34,358 nucleotides of DNA from Candidatus Aminicenantota bacterium (GTDB taxonomy: Bacteria; Acidobacteriota; Aminicenantia; UBA2199): assembly GCA_016934745.1 (NCBI GenBank), contig JAFGSF010000003.1, forward strand, positions 1 to 34,358, in the 5' to 3' direction. The notes under the pieces are model-generated. The model ran no database searches. It saw only the letters and a list, made by a program, of their open reading frames with translations, and was not told the DNA's origin. Every line of letters begins with the position of its first letter. Position 1 is the first letter of the stretch. The position numbers and the translations under genes were made by a program. Positions 1-8,587 of the stretch are shown here, in pieces.

Positions 1-1
1 C

Positions 2-3000
2 TGCCAGTCGCTCTCCATCTTCGGCGACCATTCCGACGTCATGTCGGTGCGCAACACCGGCTTCGCCCTGATGGCCGCCGCCTCGGTCCAGGAGACCATG
101 GACCTGGCCGTGGTTTCGCATCTGGCCACGCTCGAATCCTGGGTCCCATTCCTTAATTTTTTTGACGGTTTCCGCACTTCGCACGAGATCCAGAAAGTGG
201 ACATGATCGACTACGAGACCATGGCCGGCCTGCTGGACATGAAATTCGTGGAGGATTTCCGCCGCCGCGCCCTGACCCCGGACCGTCCCGTGCTCAAGGT
301 CGGCCAGCAGACCCCCGACGTGTATTTCCAGGGTCGTGAAACGGTCAACCTCTATTACGAGAAGCTCCCGGCCATCGTTCAGAAATATATGGATATCGTC
401 TCAAAGAAAATCGGCCGCCCCTATCACCTGTTCGATTACGTGGGACATCCCCAGGCGGAAAAGATCATCATCGCCATGGGGTCCGCTTGTGAAACCATCG
501 AAGAGACCGTGGATTTCCTGAATAAAAAGGGCGCCAAGCTCGGTCTGATCAAGGTCCGTCTCTACCGGCCATTCTCCCTGGAAGCCCTGGTGAACGCCCT
601 GCCCAAGTCGGTCAAGAAGATCGCCGTGCTCGACCGTACCAAGGAGCCCGGCGCCCTGGGTGAACCCCTGTACATGGATGTGGCCACCGCCCTGGCCAAC
701 CGCGGGCTGACCATCATCGGCGGCCGCTATGGATTAAGTTCCAAGGAATTCACTCCGGCCATGGTCCAGGCGGTTTTTAATCACCTCGACGGCGCCTGCA
801 CGCATGACTTCACCGTCGGCATCACCGACGACGTTTCCATGCGCTCCATCCCGGTGACGGAGGACCTGTCCGTTGAGAAGAGCGACACCATCAGCTGCAT
901 CTTCTGGGGCCTGGGCTCGGACGGAACCGTCGGTGCCAACAAGAACTCCATCAAGATCATCGGCGATCATACGGAGATGTACGCGCAGGGATATTTTTCA
1001 TACGATTCGAAAAAATCGGGCGGCATCACCATTTCCTATCTTCGTTTCGGCAAGAGTCCCATCCGCGCCCCCTACCTGTCAACCTCGGCTGACTTCATTG
1101 CTCTGCACAACCCGGCCTATATCGGCCGTTACGATGTGCTCAAGGGCATCAAGGCGGGTGGCACTTTCCTGCTTAATTCCGAGTGGGGCAACGACGAGGT
1201 CTTCGCGCACCTGACCCGCGACATGCAGGAAACCATTATCAAAAAGAATGTCAAGTTTTTCAATATCGATGCCTTGAAAATATCCGAGGCGGTCGGTCTG
1301 GGCAAGCGCATCAACACCGTGATGCAGGTGGCTTTCTTCAAGATCTCCGGAGTACTGCCCGGCGCCGAGGCCATCCAGCTGATCAAGGACTCGATCAAGA
1401 AGACGTATGAAAAGAAGGGCGAGAAGATTGTCAAGATGAACTGGGACGCGGTCGATCGCACCAGCGCCGCCCTGCAGCAGATCCAGGTTCCGGCAACGGT
1501 CACGGATATCACGCATTCGGCGCCGCTGCCCAAGCTGATCCCCGACAACGCTTCCGAGTTCGCCCGTACCGTTATCGACAAGATGATGCACCTGAAAGGC
1601 GATGACATCCCGGTATCGCAGATGCCCCTGGACGGCAAGGCGCCGACGGCCACCGCCAAGCTGGAAAAACGCGGCATCGCTCCCCAAGTGCCGCACTGGA
1701 TTAGCGCCAACTGCATCCAGTGCAACCAGTGCTCGCTGGTCTGTCCGCATGCGGCCATCCGTGCCAAGCAGATCGAGCCGGCGCAGCTCTCCAACAAGCC
1801 GGCGTCTTTCGAGACGGTCAAGTCGATCACCAAGAACACCAGGGACCTGCAATACAAGGTGCAGATTTATATCGAGGACTGCACCGGCTGCGGCAACTGC
1901 GTCCATGTCTGTCCGGCCAAGACCAAGGCCCTGGAATTCAGCCCCATCGAGGACGAGCGCAAAGCGGGCGAGGATGAGAACTTTGCGTTCTTCGAAGACT
2001 TGCCCGACAACATCATGGACGGCACCACCATCGCCCAGTTCAAGGGCGTGCAGTTCCGCAAGCCCATGTTCGAGTTCTCGGGCGCCTGTGCCGGCTGCGG
2101 CGAAACACCGTATGTCAAGCTGGTTTCCCAGCTCTTCGGCGAACGCATGCTGGTGGCCAACGCCACCGGATGCTCGTCGATTTACAGCGGCACTTTTCCC
2201 ACCACGCCCTTCTGCGTGGGCAAGGACGGCCGCGGTCCGGCCTGGGCCAATTCCCTGTTCGAGGACAATGCCGAGTACGGCCTGGGCATGCGTTTGGCCG
2301 TCGATGCTAACCGCAAGCTGCTACGTGCCGCCATCGACCACCTGCTGGAGACCGACGTGGATGCCGCGCTGGCCGCGGCATTAAAAAAGAGCCTCGAGTT
2401 CTGGGTCCAGACCGGTGATGAGGCGCAGGCGGCGGCGAATCTCGTCAGGAACTTGTTGCCGGCGGCTCTGAAATCGGCCGCCGCCGGAAAGCAGGCCGAC
2501 CTGCGCAAAATCATCGAGCTCCAGGACTACCTGGTCGACAAGTCGGTCTGGTGCATCGGCGGCGATGGCTGGGCCTACGACATCGGCTATGGCGGTCTGG
2601 ACCACGTGCTGGCTACCGGCAAAAACGTCAACGTGCTGGTGCTCGATACCGAGGTTTATTCCAACACCGGCGGTCAGGCCTCCAAGGCCACTATGCTCTC
2701 GGCGGTAGCCCAATTTGCTTCCTCCGGCAAGCGCATGGGCAAGAAGGACCTGGGACTGATGTTCATGAGCTATGGTTATGTTTACGTGGCCTCGGTGGCC
2801 CTGGGCGCCAATATGAACCAGGTGGTCAAGGCCTTTCTGGAGGCCGAGGCCTACCCCGGACCTTCCATCGTCATCGCCTATTCCCCCTGCATCATGCACG
2901 GCATCGACATGGGTTTTTCCAGCGCGGAGACCAAAAAAGCCGTGCAGTCCGGCTACTGGCCATTGTACCGTTACAACCCGGCCCTGAGCGCCGAGGGCAA

Positions 3001-3184
3001 GAATCCCTTTGTCTACGAGAGCAAGGATCCAACCCTCTCCATGCAGGACTTCCTGGCCAAGGAGATCCGCTTCGCCACCCTCAAGCTGCAGTTCCCGGCC
3101 GTCGCCGACCGCCTGTACGAGCAGGCCGTGGCATTCAAACAGGGCAAGCACGACTACTACAAAAAGCTGAGTGAATTGAAATAG
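2..3184 (+). CDS. nifJ: Pyruvate:ferredoxin (flavodoxin) oxidoreductase, 5'-truncated by the window edge
   Basis: This enzyme oxidatively decarboxylates pyruvate with CoA to acetyl-CoA and CO2 and passes electrons to ferredoxin or flavodoxin, which is typical of anaerobic metabolism. The frame is open from base 2, where it reads CQSLSIFGDHSDVM, a conserved NifJ stretch, so the ATG at 41 is internal and about 130-150 N-terminal residues lie outside the window. Visible parts in order are the rest of the pyrimidine-binding and CoA-binding domains, two ferredoxin-type 4Fe-4S motifs (CIQCNQCSLVCP near base 1712 and CTGCGNCVHVCP near base 1880), and the C-terminal thiamine-diphosphate domain with GACAGCGE (near 2084) and GDGWAYDIGYGG (near 2563). 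Cysteines for the proximal cluster are present in GACAGCGE, ATGCSS and SPCIMHG. The visible 1060 residues agree with the single-chain family length of about 1,180. The reading frame is intact and the C-terminus complete. A Sua5-type gene follows 28 bases later. Confidence 0.97.
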   Translation, partial: CQSLSIFGDHSDVMSVRNTGFALMAAASVQETMDLAVVSHLATLESWVPFLNFFDGFRTSHEIQKVDMIDYETMAGLLDMKFVEDFRRRALTPDRPVLKVGQQTPDVYFQGRETVNLYYEKLPAIVQKYMDIVSKKIGRPYHLFDYVGHPQAEKIIIAMGSACETIEETVDFLNKKGAKLGLIKVRLYRPFSLEALVNALPKSVKKIAVLDRTKEPGALGEPLYMDVATALANRGLTIIGGRYGLSSKEFTPAMVQAVFNHLDGACTHDFTVGITDDVSMRSIPVTEDLSVEKSDTISCIFWGLGSDGTVGANKNSIKIIGDHTEMYAQGYFSYDSKKSGGITISYLRFGKSPIRAPYLSTSADFIALHNPAYIGRYDVLKGIKAGGTFLLNSEWGNDEVFAHLTRDMQETIIKKNVKFFNIDALKISEAVGLGKRINTVMQVAFFKISGVLPGAEAIQLIKDSIKKTYEKKGEKIVKMNWDAVDRTSAALQQIQVPATVTDITHSAPLPKLIPDNASEFARTVIDKMMHLKGDDIPVSQMPLDGKAPTATAKLEKRGIAPQVPHWISANCIQCNQCSLVCPHAAIRAKQIEPAQLSNKPASFETVKSITKNTRDLQYKVQIYIEDCTGCGNCVHVCPAKTKALEFSPIEDERKAGEDENFAFFEDLPDNIMDGTTIAQFKGVQFRKPMFEFSGACAGCGETPYVKLVSQLFGERMLVANATGCSSIYSGTFPTTPFCVGKDGRGPAWANSLFEDNAEYGLGMRLAVDANRKLLRAAIDHLLETDVDAALAAALKKSLEFWVQTGDEAQAAANLVRNLLPAALKSAAAGKQADLRKIIELQDYLVDKSVWCIGGDGWAYDIGYGGLDHVLATGKNVNVLVLDTEVYSNTGGQASKATMLSAVAQFASSGKRMGKKDLGLMFMSYGYVYVASVALGANMNQVVKAFLEAEAYPGPSIVIAYSPCIMHGIDMGFSSAETKKAVQSGYWPLYRYNPALSAEGKNPFVYESKDPTLSMQDFLAKEIRFATLKLQFPAVADRLYEQAVAFKQGKHDYYKKLSELK

Positions 3185-3212
3185 GCGCTTTGCACGGCAA
3201 CAGGGGACGGCC

Positions 3213-3833
3213 ATGGCGGTGGAGATTCAAAAAATCAACCCGGATCATCCCCACAAGCGCCTGCTCCTTCATGCCGTCCATATCATCCAGACGGGAGGCC
3301 TGATCGTCTATCCCACCGATACCATTTACGGTCTCGGGGCGGACCTGTTCAACAAGGCGGCCATGGAACGCATCTATAAGCTGAAAAAAACGTCACGGCA
3401 GAAGTTGCTCAGTTTTATCTGCCCGGACCTGACCGCCGTGGCCGAGTGGGCTCACATGCCTACCAGCACCTACCGCGCCATGCGCCGCGTCACGCCCGGC
3501 AAATACACGTTCATTCTTCGGGCCAGTAAAGAGGCTCCCAAGTTGCTGTTGCAAAAACGAGCGACCATCGGCGTGCGCATTCCCGATTCCGCTGTGGCCC
3601 TCGGCCTGGTGCGCGAACTGGGCCATCCGCTGCTGTCCACCTCGGTGCCGCAGGGCGAAGATGACTTCTATACCGATCCGGCCGCCATTGCCGAAACGTT
3701 CAGGCATGATATTGAATTGATACTGGATGCCGGCATCCTGGCCAACATGCCGTCGACCATCGTGGACTTCAGCGATCCGGTGCCGGTGCTGATCCGTCAG
3801 GGGGCCGGAGCCGCCGAGCCGCTGGGTTTGTAA
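3213..3833 (+). CDS. Sua5/YciO/YrdC-family protein (probable L-threonylcarbamoyladenylate synthase or YciO-type paralogue)
   Basis: The 206-residue protein is a single YrdC domain. Members make threonylcarbamoyl-AMP from threonine, bicarbonate and ATP for tRNA t6A37 modification. Diagnostic segments are GGLIVYPTDTIYGLGADLFN near residues 28-47, KKTSRQKLLSFICPDL, the PGKYTFILRA strand, and GVRIPDSAVALGLVRELGHPLLSTSVP. The length and the PGKYTFIL form are closer to the YciO-like branch than to full-length Sua5, and no C-terminal Sua5 domain follows. YciO paralogues have weak or uncertain t6A activity, so the exact role is open. The ATG at 3213 is preceded by AGGGGACGGCC, an acceptable ribosome-binding site. 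It lies 28 bases after nifJ and is probably cotranscribed, although the two functions are unrelated. Confidence 0.88.
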   Translation: MAVEIQKINPDHPHKRLLLHAVHIIQTGGLIVYPTDTIYGLGADLFNKAAMERIYKLKKTSRQKLLSFICPDLTAVAEWAHMPTSTYRAMRRVTPGKYTFILRASKEAPKLLLQKRATIGVRIPDSAVALGLVRELGHPLLSTSVPQGEDDFYTDPAAIAETFRHDIELILDAGILANMPSTIVDFSDPVPVLIRQGAGAAEPLGL

Positions 3834-3908
3834 CCGTTTTCATTTCCTTTGCCGCGGGCAGTAATCGTATTCCCCGGCTTGGCACTGGAGCAGTTTCCAT
3901 GGCCGCGA

Positions 3909-3937
3909 TTGCATTTTGATCGGATAAATTATACAAT
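3909..3937 (+). promoter_or_regulatory. Candidate sigma-70-type promoter for the pgsA group
   Basis: TTGCAT (3909-3914) and TACAAT (3932-3937) are separated by 17 bases, just ahead of the pgsA-like ATG at 3952. The surrounding gap 3834-3951 is AT-richer than the flanking genes. The -35 matches the consensus in four of six positions and the -10 in five of six. The short distance to the start codon implies a leader of under 10 bases, which weakens the call. Confidence 0.42.
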
Positions 3938-3951
3938 AAGGCAGGATCAAT

Positions 3952-4491
3952 ATGACAACAGCCAACATGATTACCATTGTCCGCATCATCATGGTGCCAT
4001 TCGTTTTGATCATTCTGCTGACCAAAATGCAGAACAAGGAGATCATCGCTTTTTCAATTTTTGTGATTGCCGCGATAACCGATGCCGTTGATGGCTATAT
4101 CGCCAGAAAATTCGATCAGGTCAGTTCCCTGGGCAAGTTTCTTGACCCATTGGCCGACAAACTCCTGGTTTCAGCAGCCTTGATCGCCCTGGTGTATTTG
4201 CAGGAAGTTGAAACCTGGGCGGCGGCGCTGATTATTTTGCGTGAAATCTTCATTTCAGCCTTCCGCTTTTATTTTTTGATCAACCATGCCTCGTTCTCGG
4301 CATCCATTCCCGCTAAAATGAAGACTACTTTTCAGATCGTTGCTATTTCCATCTTGATTCTTTACCGAAAAATGCCTTTTGCCGATTATTTCTTCATCAT
4401 CGGCACGGTCACGCTTTATATCGCGATTATCCTGACCTTGTACAGCGGCGCTGAATATATCATGCGCTATAGCCGTTCGCTCAAGGAATAG
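3952..4491 (+). CDS. pgsA: CDP-alcohol phosphatidyltransferase (CDP-diacylglycerol-glycerol-3-phosphate 3-phosphatidyltransferase type)
   Basis: The 179-residue polytopic membrane protein carries the complete CDP-alcohol phosphotransferase motif DG-x2-AR-x8-G-x3-D-x3-D, seen in DAVDGYIARKFD and continuing SSLGKFLDPLADK (about residues 45-72). PgsA enzymes transfer a phosphatidyl group from CDP-diacylglycerol to glycerol-3-phosphate, the committed step to phosphatidylglycerol. The N-terminus TANMITIVRIIMVPFVLI is the usual first membrane helix with the PgsA-style TxxR start. About six hydrophobic segments are visible, the last ending in GAEYIMRYSRSLKE. Length fits PgsA (about 180 aa). Alternative products of the family, such as cardiolipin or phosphatidylinositol synthase, cannot be excluded by eye. 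The downstream GTG start is only two bases away, so it is cotranscribed with the DHS-like gene. Confidence 0.88.
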   Translation: MTTANMITIVRIIMVPFVLIILLTKMQNKEIIAFSIFVIAAITDAVDGYIARKFDQVSSLGKFLDPLADKLLVSAALIALVYLQEVETWAAALIILREIFISAFRFYFLINHASFSASIPAKMKTTFQIVAISILILYRKMPFADYFFIIGTVTLYIAIILTLYSGAEYIMRYSRSLKE

Positions 4492-4493
4492 TC

Positions 4494-5447
4494 GTGCCTT
4501 ACCCGAAATACCGGCCGATAAATAAAAAGAAACTGAAAACTATTTCCATTAATGACCGCCAATCGCTGGTGGACCTGAGCGATTTTCCCAAGCCGTATCT
4601 TCCCGGGGCCGACTTCAACTCGTTTATCGATTCCTTGCCCCCTTTCCTTGCCGCCCGGGATCTCCGTGAATTCACCGCGCTGCTGGGCAGCGCCCGAAAA
4701 AAAAACAAGCCGATCATCTGGGGCCTGGGTGCGCACGTGGTGAAACTGGGCTTGAGTCCGCTGATCATCGATTTGATGCAGCGGGGCTGGATTTCGGCGA
4801 TTGCCGCCAACGGGGCCTTGATGATCCATGATTTTGAAATCGCCCTGGCCGGCAAAACCTCCGAGCACGTAGCTGGCAACCTGCTGCGGGGAAACTACGG
4901 CAACACGGAGGAAACCGGCCTGTTTTTGAACCGGGCCCTGAAGGAGGGCCTTGGCCAGAATATGGGGGCCGGTGAAGCCGTGGGCTACTATCTGATCCAG
5001 GCCAAGCTGCCCAACCTGGAGCAAAGTATTTTATTCAATGCCTACAAGCTGAATGTTCCGGTTACCATCCACCCTGCCATCGGCACCGATTTCATCCATT
5101 TTCACCCGATGTTTGTCGGTGAAATCACCGGCGCCCTGGCCGAAAGGGATTTTCAGCTCCTGGCATCCATCGTGTCGGAAATCAGCCGGGGGGGGGTATA
5201 CTTGAATGTCGGCTCGGCGGTCATTTTGCCCGAAGTGTTTCTTAAAACCGTGGCTTTTTGCTCGGCGCAGGGATTCACGCTCGAAAATTTTTATACGGCG
5301 GTATTTGATTTCAACCGCCATTACCGCCCCTTTGAAAATGTCTTCAAGCGGCCGGTGGCCCAGGGCGGCAGAGGTTTTTATTTTGTGGGCCATCACGAGA
5401 TCATGATCCCATTGCTGGCGGCGATGATCCTCAACACTCAGACGTGA
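4494..5447 (+). CDS. Deoxyhypusine-synthase-like protein (DHS-like NAD-binding fold)
   Basis: The 317-residue protein resembles the deoxyhypusine synthase-like superfamily. The central stretch has IIWGLGAHVVKLGLSPLI followed by NGALMIHDFEIALAGKTSE (about residues 75-125), which parallels the nucleotide-binding core and the GA-x-x-x-HD-x-x-E segment of bacterial DHS-like proteins. Bacteria lack eIF5A, so the substrate is not hypusine; characterised bacterial relatives act on polyamines such as homospermidine, but that is family knowledge and not proof here. I cannot place the catalytic lysine of true DHS with confidence, so chemistry remains open. The start is GTG at 4494 with AGGA six bases upstream. 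It sits two bases after pgsA and 25 bases before rarA. A run of nine G at 5188-5196 stays in frame (RGGV), so there is no frameshift. Confidence 0.5.
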   Translation: MPYPKYRPINKKKLKTISINDRQSLVDLSDFPKPYLPGADFNSFIDSLPPFLAARDLREFTALLGSARKKNKPIIWGLGAHVVKLGLSPLIIDLMQRGWISAIAANGALMIHDFEIALAGKTSEHVAGNLLRGNYGNTEETGLFLNRALKEGLGQNMGAGEAVGYYLIQAKLPNLEQSILFNAYKLNVPVTIHPAIGTDFIHFHPMFVGEITGALAERDFQLLASIVSEISRGGVYLNVGSAVILPEVFLKTVAFCSAQGFTLENFYTAVFDFNRHYRPFENVFKRPVAQGGRGFYFVGHHEIMIPLLAAMILNTQT

Positions 5448-5472
5448 ACGGCGCTGGTTGAAAGGTTGCCGC

Positions 5473-6789
5473 ATGAACCACGATTTTTTCCCCCTGGCCG
5501 ACAAACTGAGGCCGGAGCAGCTTGCCGACTTTGAAGGCCAGGAGCACCTGACCGCGGGGCGCAAAATCATCCGGGCCCTGATCCAAGGCAAAAACCTGTC
5601 ATCGCTGATTTTTTGGGGGCCACCCGGAACGGGGAAAACCACGCTGGCCCGCATCCTGGTCAGGGAAACCGCATATCCGGCCGCCGAGTTTTCGGCCACG
5701 GTGTCGGGGATAGCCGAAATCAAGAAGTTGATGGGAAAATCGCTGTCCGTACGCCGGGAGAAAGGCAAACCGCTGGTCTTGTTCGTTGATGAAATCCACC
5801 ATTTCAACCGCAATGTCCAGGACGCTTTTTTACCGTACGTGGAGCGCGGCGATATTATCCTGCTGGGAACCACGACCGAGAACCCGGCCTACAAGATCAA
5901 CCGCGCCCTGCTCTCGCGCCTGAAGATACTTGAATTGTTGCCGTTGCAGGAAGAACACCTGAGGCGCATCCTGGTCCGGGCGCTGTCATTCATCACCGCC
6001 CACGGCGGCGATCCGTTACGCTTCACCGCCGCAGCCGAGAGGGTCGTGATCGGCTACAGCAACGGCGACAGCCGGCGACTGCTCAACTTGGTGGAGATCA
6101 TCTTCCAGACGGCCGACCCGGGCAAGCCGGTCGACGATGTCGCCGTGCTCGACACCATCCAGAACAAGGTCGCAGGCTACGACCGCACGGGCGACGATCG
6201 CTACCAGTATATTTCAGCCCTGCATAAAAGCGTGCGCAATTCCGATGTCGATGCCGCCCTGTTCTGGCTTTACCGCATGCTGGAAGGGGGCGAGGATCCC
6301 CTCTACATCCTGCGCCGCCTGCTGCGCATGACCGTGGAGGATATCGGCCTGGCCGATCCCGATGCCCTGCGCATCTGCCTCAATGCCAAGGATGCCTACG
6401 AGTCCCTGGGTTCGCCCGAAGGCGACCTGTTTTTAACCGAAGCGGTGGTGTACCTGGCCGCGGCTCCTAAGAGCAATTCCCTCTACGTGACCGATGCGCG
6501 CATGAAGCAACTCGCCGAAAAATACAGGATGCTGCCGGTGCCGCTGCAAATCATCAATCCCGACAATTTCATCGCCGCCAACAAGGGCGCCGGCAAGGAC
6601 TACATCTACGCCCACGACCGGCCTGAAAAAACCTCGCTGCTCGAAACCCTGCCGGCGGGATTGAAGGAAAGGGGGTTCTATGAGCCCAATGACATGGGCT
6701 TCGAAAAGAACATCCGTGAGCGCCTGGCCTACTGGAAAAAAGTCAAGGCGGAAATACTCAAGAAACTTGAAAAAAAAGACAGGCCGTAG
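5473..6789 (+). CDS. rarA: Replication-associated recombination protein A (RarA/MgsA AAA+ ATPase)
   Basis: RarA-type ATPases are clamp-loader-like AAA+ proteins that act at stalled replication forks with SSB. The 438-residue protein has Walker A GPPGTGKTTLAR (about residues 48-59), the family Walker B region LFVDEIHHFNRNVQDAFLPYVE, sensor-1 LLGTTTENPAYKIN, and the arginine-bearing SNGDSRRLLNLVE. The C-terminal oligomerisation region includes YQYISALHKSVRNSDVDAAL and the typical end segment PNDMGFEKNIRERLAYWKK. The start at ATG 5473 is preferred over the upstream in-frame TTG at 5458 because AAAGG lies seven bases before it and the protein then begins like other RarA proteins. Length matches the family (about 440 aa). 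It is the last gene of the pgsA group. Confidence 0.95.
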   Translation: MNHDFFPLADKLRPEQLADFEGQEHLTAGRKIIRALIQGKNLSSLIFWGPPGTGKTTLARILVRETAYPAAEFSATVSGIAEIKKLMGKSLSVRREKGKPLVLFVDEIHHFNRNVQDAFLPYVERGDIILLGTTTENPAYKINRALLSRLKILELLPLQEEHLRRILVRALSFITAHGGDPLRFTAAAERVVIGYSNGDSRRLLNLVEIIFQTADPGKPVDDVAVLDTIQNKVAGYDRTGDDRYQYISALHKSVRNSDVDAALFWLYRMLEGGEDPLYILRRLLRMTVEDIGLADPDALRICLNAKDAYESLGSPEGDLFLTEAVVYLAAAPKSNSLYVTDARMKQLAEKYRMLPVPLQIINPDNFIAANKGAGKDYIYAHDRPEKTSLLETLPAGLKERGFYEPNDMGFEKNIRERLAYWKKVKAEILKKLEKKDRP

Positions 6790-6820
6790 ATCGATTTGCC
6801 GCCGGCGCATTCAAAAAATC

Positions 6821-6850
6821 TTGACAAGACTTGATCTGTTTTGCTATTAT
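6821..6850 (+). promoter_or_regulatory. Sigma-70-type promoter of the Gld-like ABC cassette
   Basis: A perfect -35 TTGACA (6821-6826) and a -10 TATTAT (6845-6850) are separated by 18 bases in the AT-rich gap after rarA. The predicted start of transcription near 6857 leaves a leader of about 80 bases before the ABC ATPase ATG at 6937, whose ribosome-binding site is AAGGAG. Confidence 0.66.
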
Positions 6851-6936
6851 TTTTTCTAACCCAGCCGGGCTTTAAACTTTTTTAATTAAATTGGCGTCAT
6901 AGAGTGTTAGTTAAATTGAAACCAAGGAGTTGGGCA

Positions 6937-7872
6937 ATGATCAAGGTTGAAAACCTGACCAAGTATTACGGTGAAATTTGCGCCGTGAGCGACATCGGCT
7001 TCCAGATCAACAAGGGTGAAATTTTGGGACTGCTCGGCCCCAACGGAGCCGGCAAGACGACCTTCATGCGCATCCTGACCTGCTATCTGAATCCTAGCGC
7101 CGGCACCATCCAGGTCAAGGACTTCAATATCCAGGACCATGCGCTTGAAATCAAGAAAATGATGGGCTACCTGCCCGAGAACGCGCCGCTGTACCCCGAC
7201 ATGCTGGTTTATGACTACCTGCATTATGTCGCCGACATCAGGCAGCTCGACAAGGAAACGAAACTGCAGCGCATCGACCAGCTGGCCGCGACCTGTTCCA
7301 TCCGCGAAGTCATGCACCAGCCGATCGGCGAGCTCTCCAAGGGCTACAAACAACGGGTGGGGCTGGCCCAGGCCATGATGGGCGACCCGGAAATCCTGGT
7401 TCTGGACGAACCCACGTCCGGGCTCGACCCCAACCAGATCATCGAGATCCGCGAGATCATCAAGAAAATCGGCAAGGAAAAAACGATTATCCTGTCCACC
7501 CACATCCTCAGCGAAGCCGAAGCCACCTGTGACCGCGTGGTCATCATCAACAAAGGCAAAATCGTGGCCGACAGCCTCATCGAGGACCTGAAGCAGTCGC
7601 TGGGCAAGGAGGCGGTGATCGGTCTGGCTTTCCGCAACGCCGATTTTGCCAAGGTCAAAAACGTGCTGGCCCAGGTTGCCGGCGTGGGCAGCGTGGTGGA
7701 AACCGACAGCGGCGAAGGCATACTGGCCGTGAACGTGAGCTGTAAAACCCAAGAGGATATCCGCGGCCAGATTTACGCGCTCATCAAGGAGCAGGATTGG
7801 CAGCTGCTCGAATTTTATCAGCAGTCCCGGTCGCTTGAAAATATTTTCAGAGAATTGACCCAGGAGAACTAA
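6937..7872 (+). CDS. ABC transporter ATP-binding protein, GldA/NatA-like
   Basis: This is the ATPase of an ABC-2-type system. The 311-residue protein has Walker A GPNGAGKTT (about residues 36-44), the signature LSKGYKQRVGLAQAM, Walker B ILVLDEPTSGLDPNQ and the switch region IILSTHILSEAEATCD, followed by a C-terminal extension typical of the CcmA/GldA subfamily. The longer reading frame beginning at 6904 lacks a ribosome-binding site; ATG 6937 has AAGGAG nearby and starts with MIKVENLTKYYG, the usual N-terminus. One base separates its stop from the permease start, so they are translated together. The cassette ATPase, ABC-2 permease, GldG-like protein and DUF4340 protein is shared by many bacteria that do not glide, so a gliding role should not be assumed. 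Confidence 0.92.
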   Translation: MIKVENLTKYYGEICAVSDIGFQINKGEILGLLGPNGAGKTTFMRILTCYLNPSAGTIQVKDFNIQDHALEIKKMMGYLPENAPLYPDMLVYDYLHYVADIRQLDKETKLQRIDQLAATCSIREVMHQPIGELSKGYKQRVGLAQAMMGDPEILVLDEPTSGLDPNQIIEIREIIKKIGKEKTIILSTHILSEAEATCDRVVIINKGKIVADSLIEDLKQSLGKEAVIGLAFRNADFAKVKNVLAQVAGVGSVVETDSGEGILAVNVSCKTQEDIRGQIYALIKEQDWQLLEFYQQSRSLENIFRELTQEN

Positions 7873-7873
7873 G

Positions 7874-8578
7874 ATGAAAAATATCCGCCATATTCTCACC
7901 AAGGAATTTAAAAGTTATTTCATCGCGCCGATCGCCTATATCGTCATTGCCATCTTCCTGCTGATCACCGGCTGGTTTTTCTTCTCGACCTTTTTCCTTT
8001 ACAACCAGTCCAGCCTGCGAAATTTCTTCAACCTGCTGCCCATTATCTTTTCGTTCATCATCCCGGCTGTGACCATGCGCCTGTTTTCAGAGGAGATCTA
8101 TGTCGGCTCTTATGAAGTTCTGATGACCCTGCCCGTGACTTTCAGCGAAGTCATTGTCGGAAAATTTCTGGCCGCCGTGACCTTTGTGGCGATCATGCTG
8201 CTGCCGACACTTTCCTATACCGTCACCATCGCCCTGCTGGGCAAACTGGACCCCGGGCCGGTCATCGGCGGCTATATCGGCGCCCTGTTCCTCGGCAGTT
8301 TGTTTGCCGCCATCGGCCTGTTGGCCTCGGCGCTGACCCGCAACCAGATCATCGCCTTTATCATCGGCATGAGCATCTGTTTCGCCCTGACCCTGATCGA
8401 CAAGATGCTTTTTTTTCTGCCCGAATCCCTGCTCGGAGTCCTGGAATACATCGGTGCCGATTTTCATTTTCAGAATATCGCCAAGGGCATCCTCGATTCG
8501 CGCGATATTCTTTATTTTGCCAGCTCGAGTTTCGTGGCTCTATACGCCACCAATCTGGTCATGCAGGGAAAAAAGTGA
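7874..8578 (+). CDS. ABC-2-type permease, GldF-like
   Basis: The 234-residue protein has about six hydrophobic segments, at roughly residues 14-38, 48-66, 95-120, 130-153, 158-180 and 215-232. The N-terminal MKNIRHILTKEFKSYFIAPIAYIVIA and the later MRLFSEEIYVGSYEVLMTLPV are characteristic of GldF-like ABC-2 permeases. It would form the membrane channel with the ATPase at 6937 and the GldG-like accessory protein at 8588. The substrate cannot be told from the sequence. The ATG at 7874 overlaps the end of the preceding ribosome-binding region (CAGGAGAACTAAG), which supports translational coupling. Confidence 0.88.
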   Translation: MKNIRHILTKEFKSYFIAPIAYIVIAIFLLITGWFFFSTFFLYNQSSLRNFFNLLPIIFSFIIPAVTMRLFSEEIYVGSYEVLMTLPVTFSEVIVGKFLAAVTFVAIMLLPTLSYTVTIALLGKLDPGPVIGGYIGALFLGSLFAAIGLLASALTRNQIIAFIIGMSICFALTLIDKMLFFLPESLLGVLEYIGADFHFQNIAKGILDSRDILYFASSSFVALYATNLVMQGKK

Positions 8579-8587
8579 GGGATGAAC

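Noticed and set aside
1079..3214. Long minus-strand open frames opposite nifJ (275 and 277 codons)
   Set aside because: They are antisense to conserved NifJ domains, lack family motifs and have the skewed composition of shadow frames in GC-rich DNA.
5188..5196. Run of nine G as a possible frameshift or phase-variable tract
   Set aside because: The frame is continuous with conserved-looking sequence on both sides, so the gene is on as it stands; one G run alone is not evidence of phase variation.
6907..7902. 331-codon minus-strand open frame opposite the ABC ATPase gene
   Set aside because: The plus-strand protein carries all ABC motifs; the minus frame shows no motif and no ribosome-binding site.
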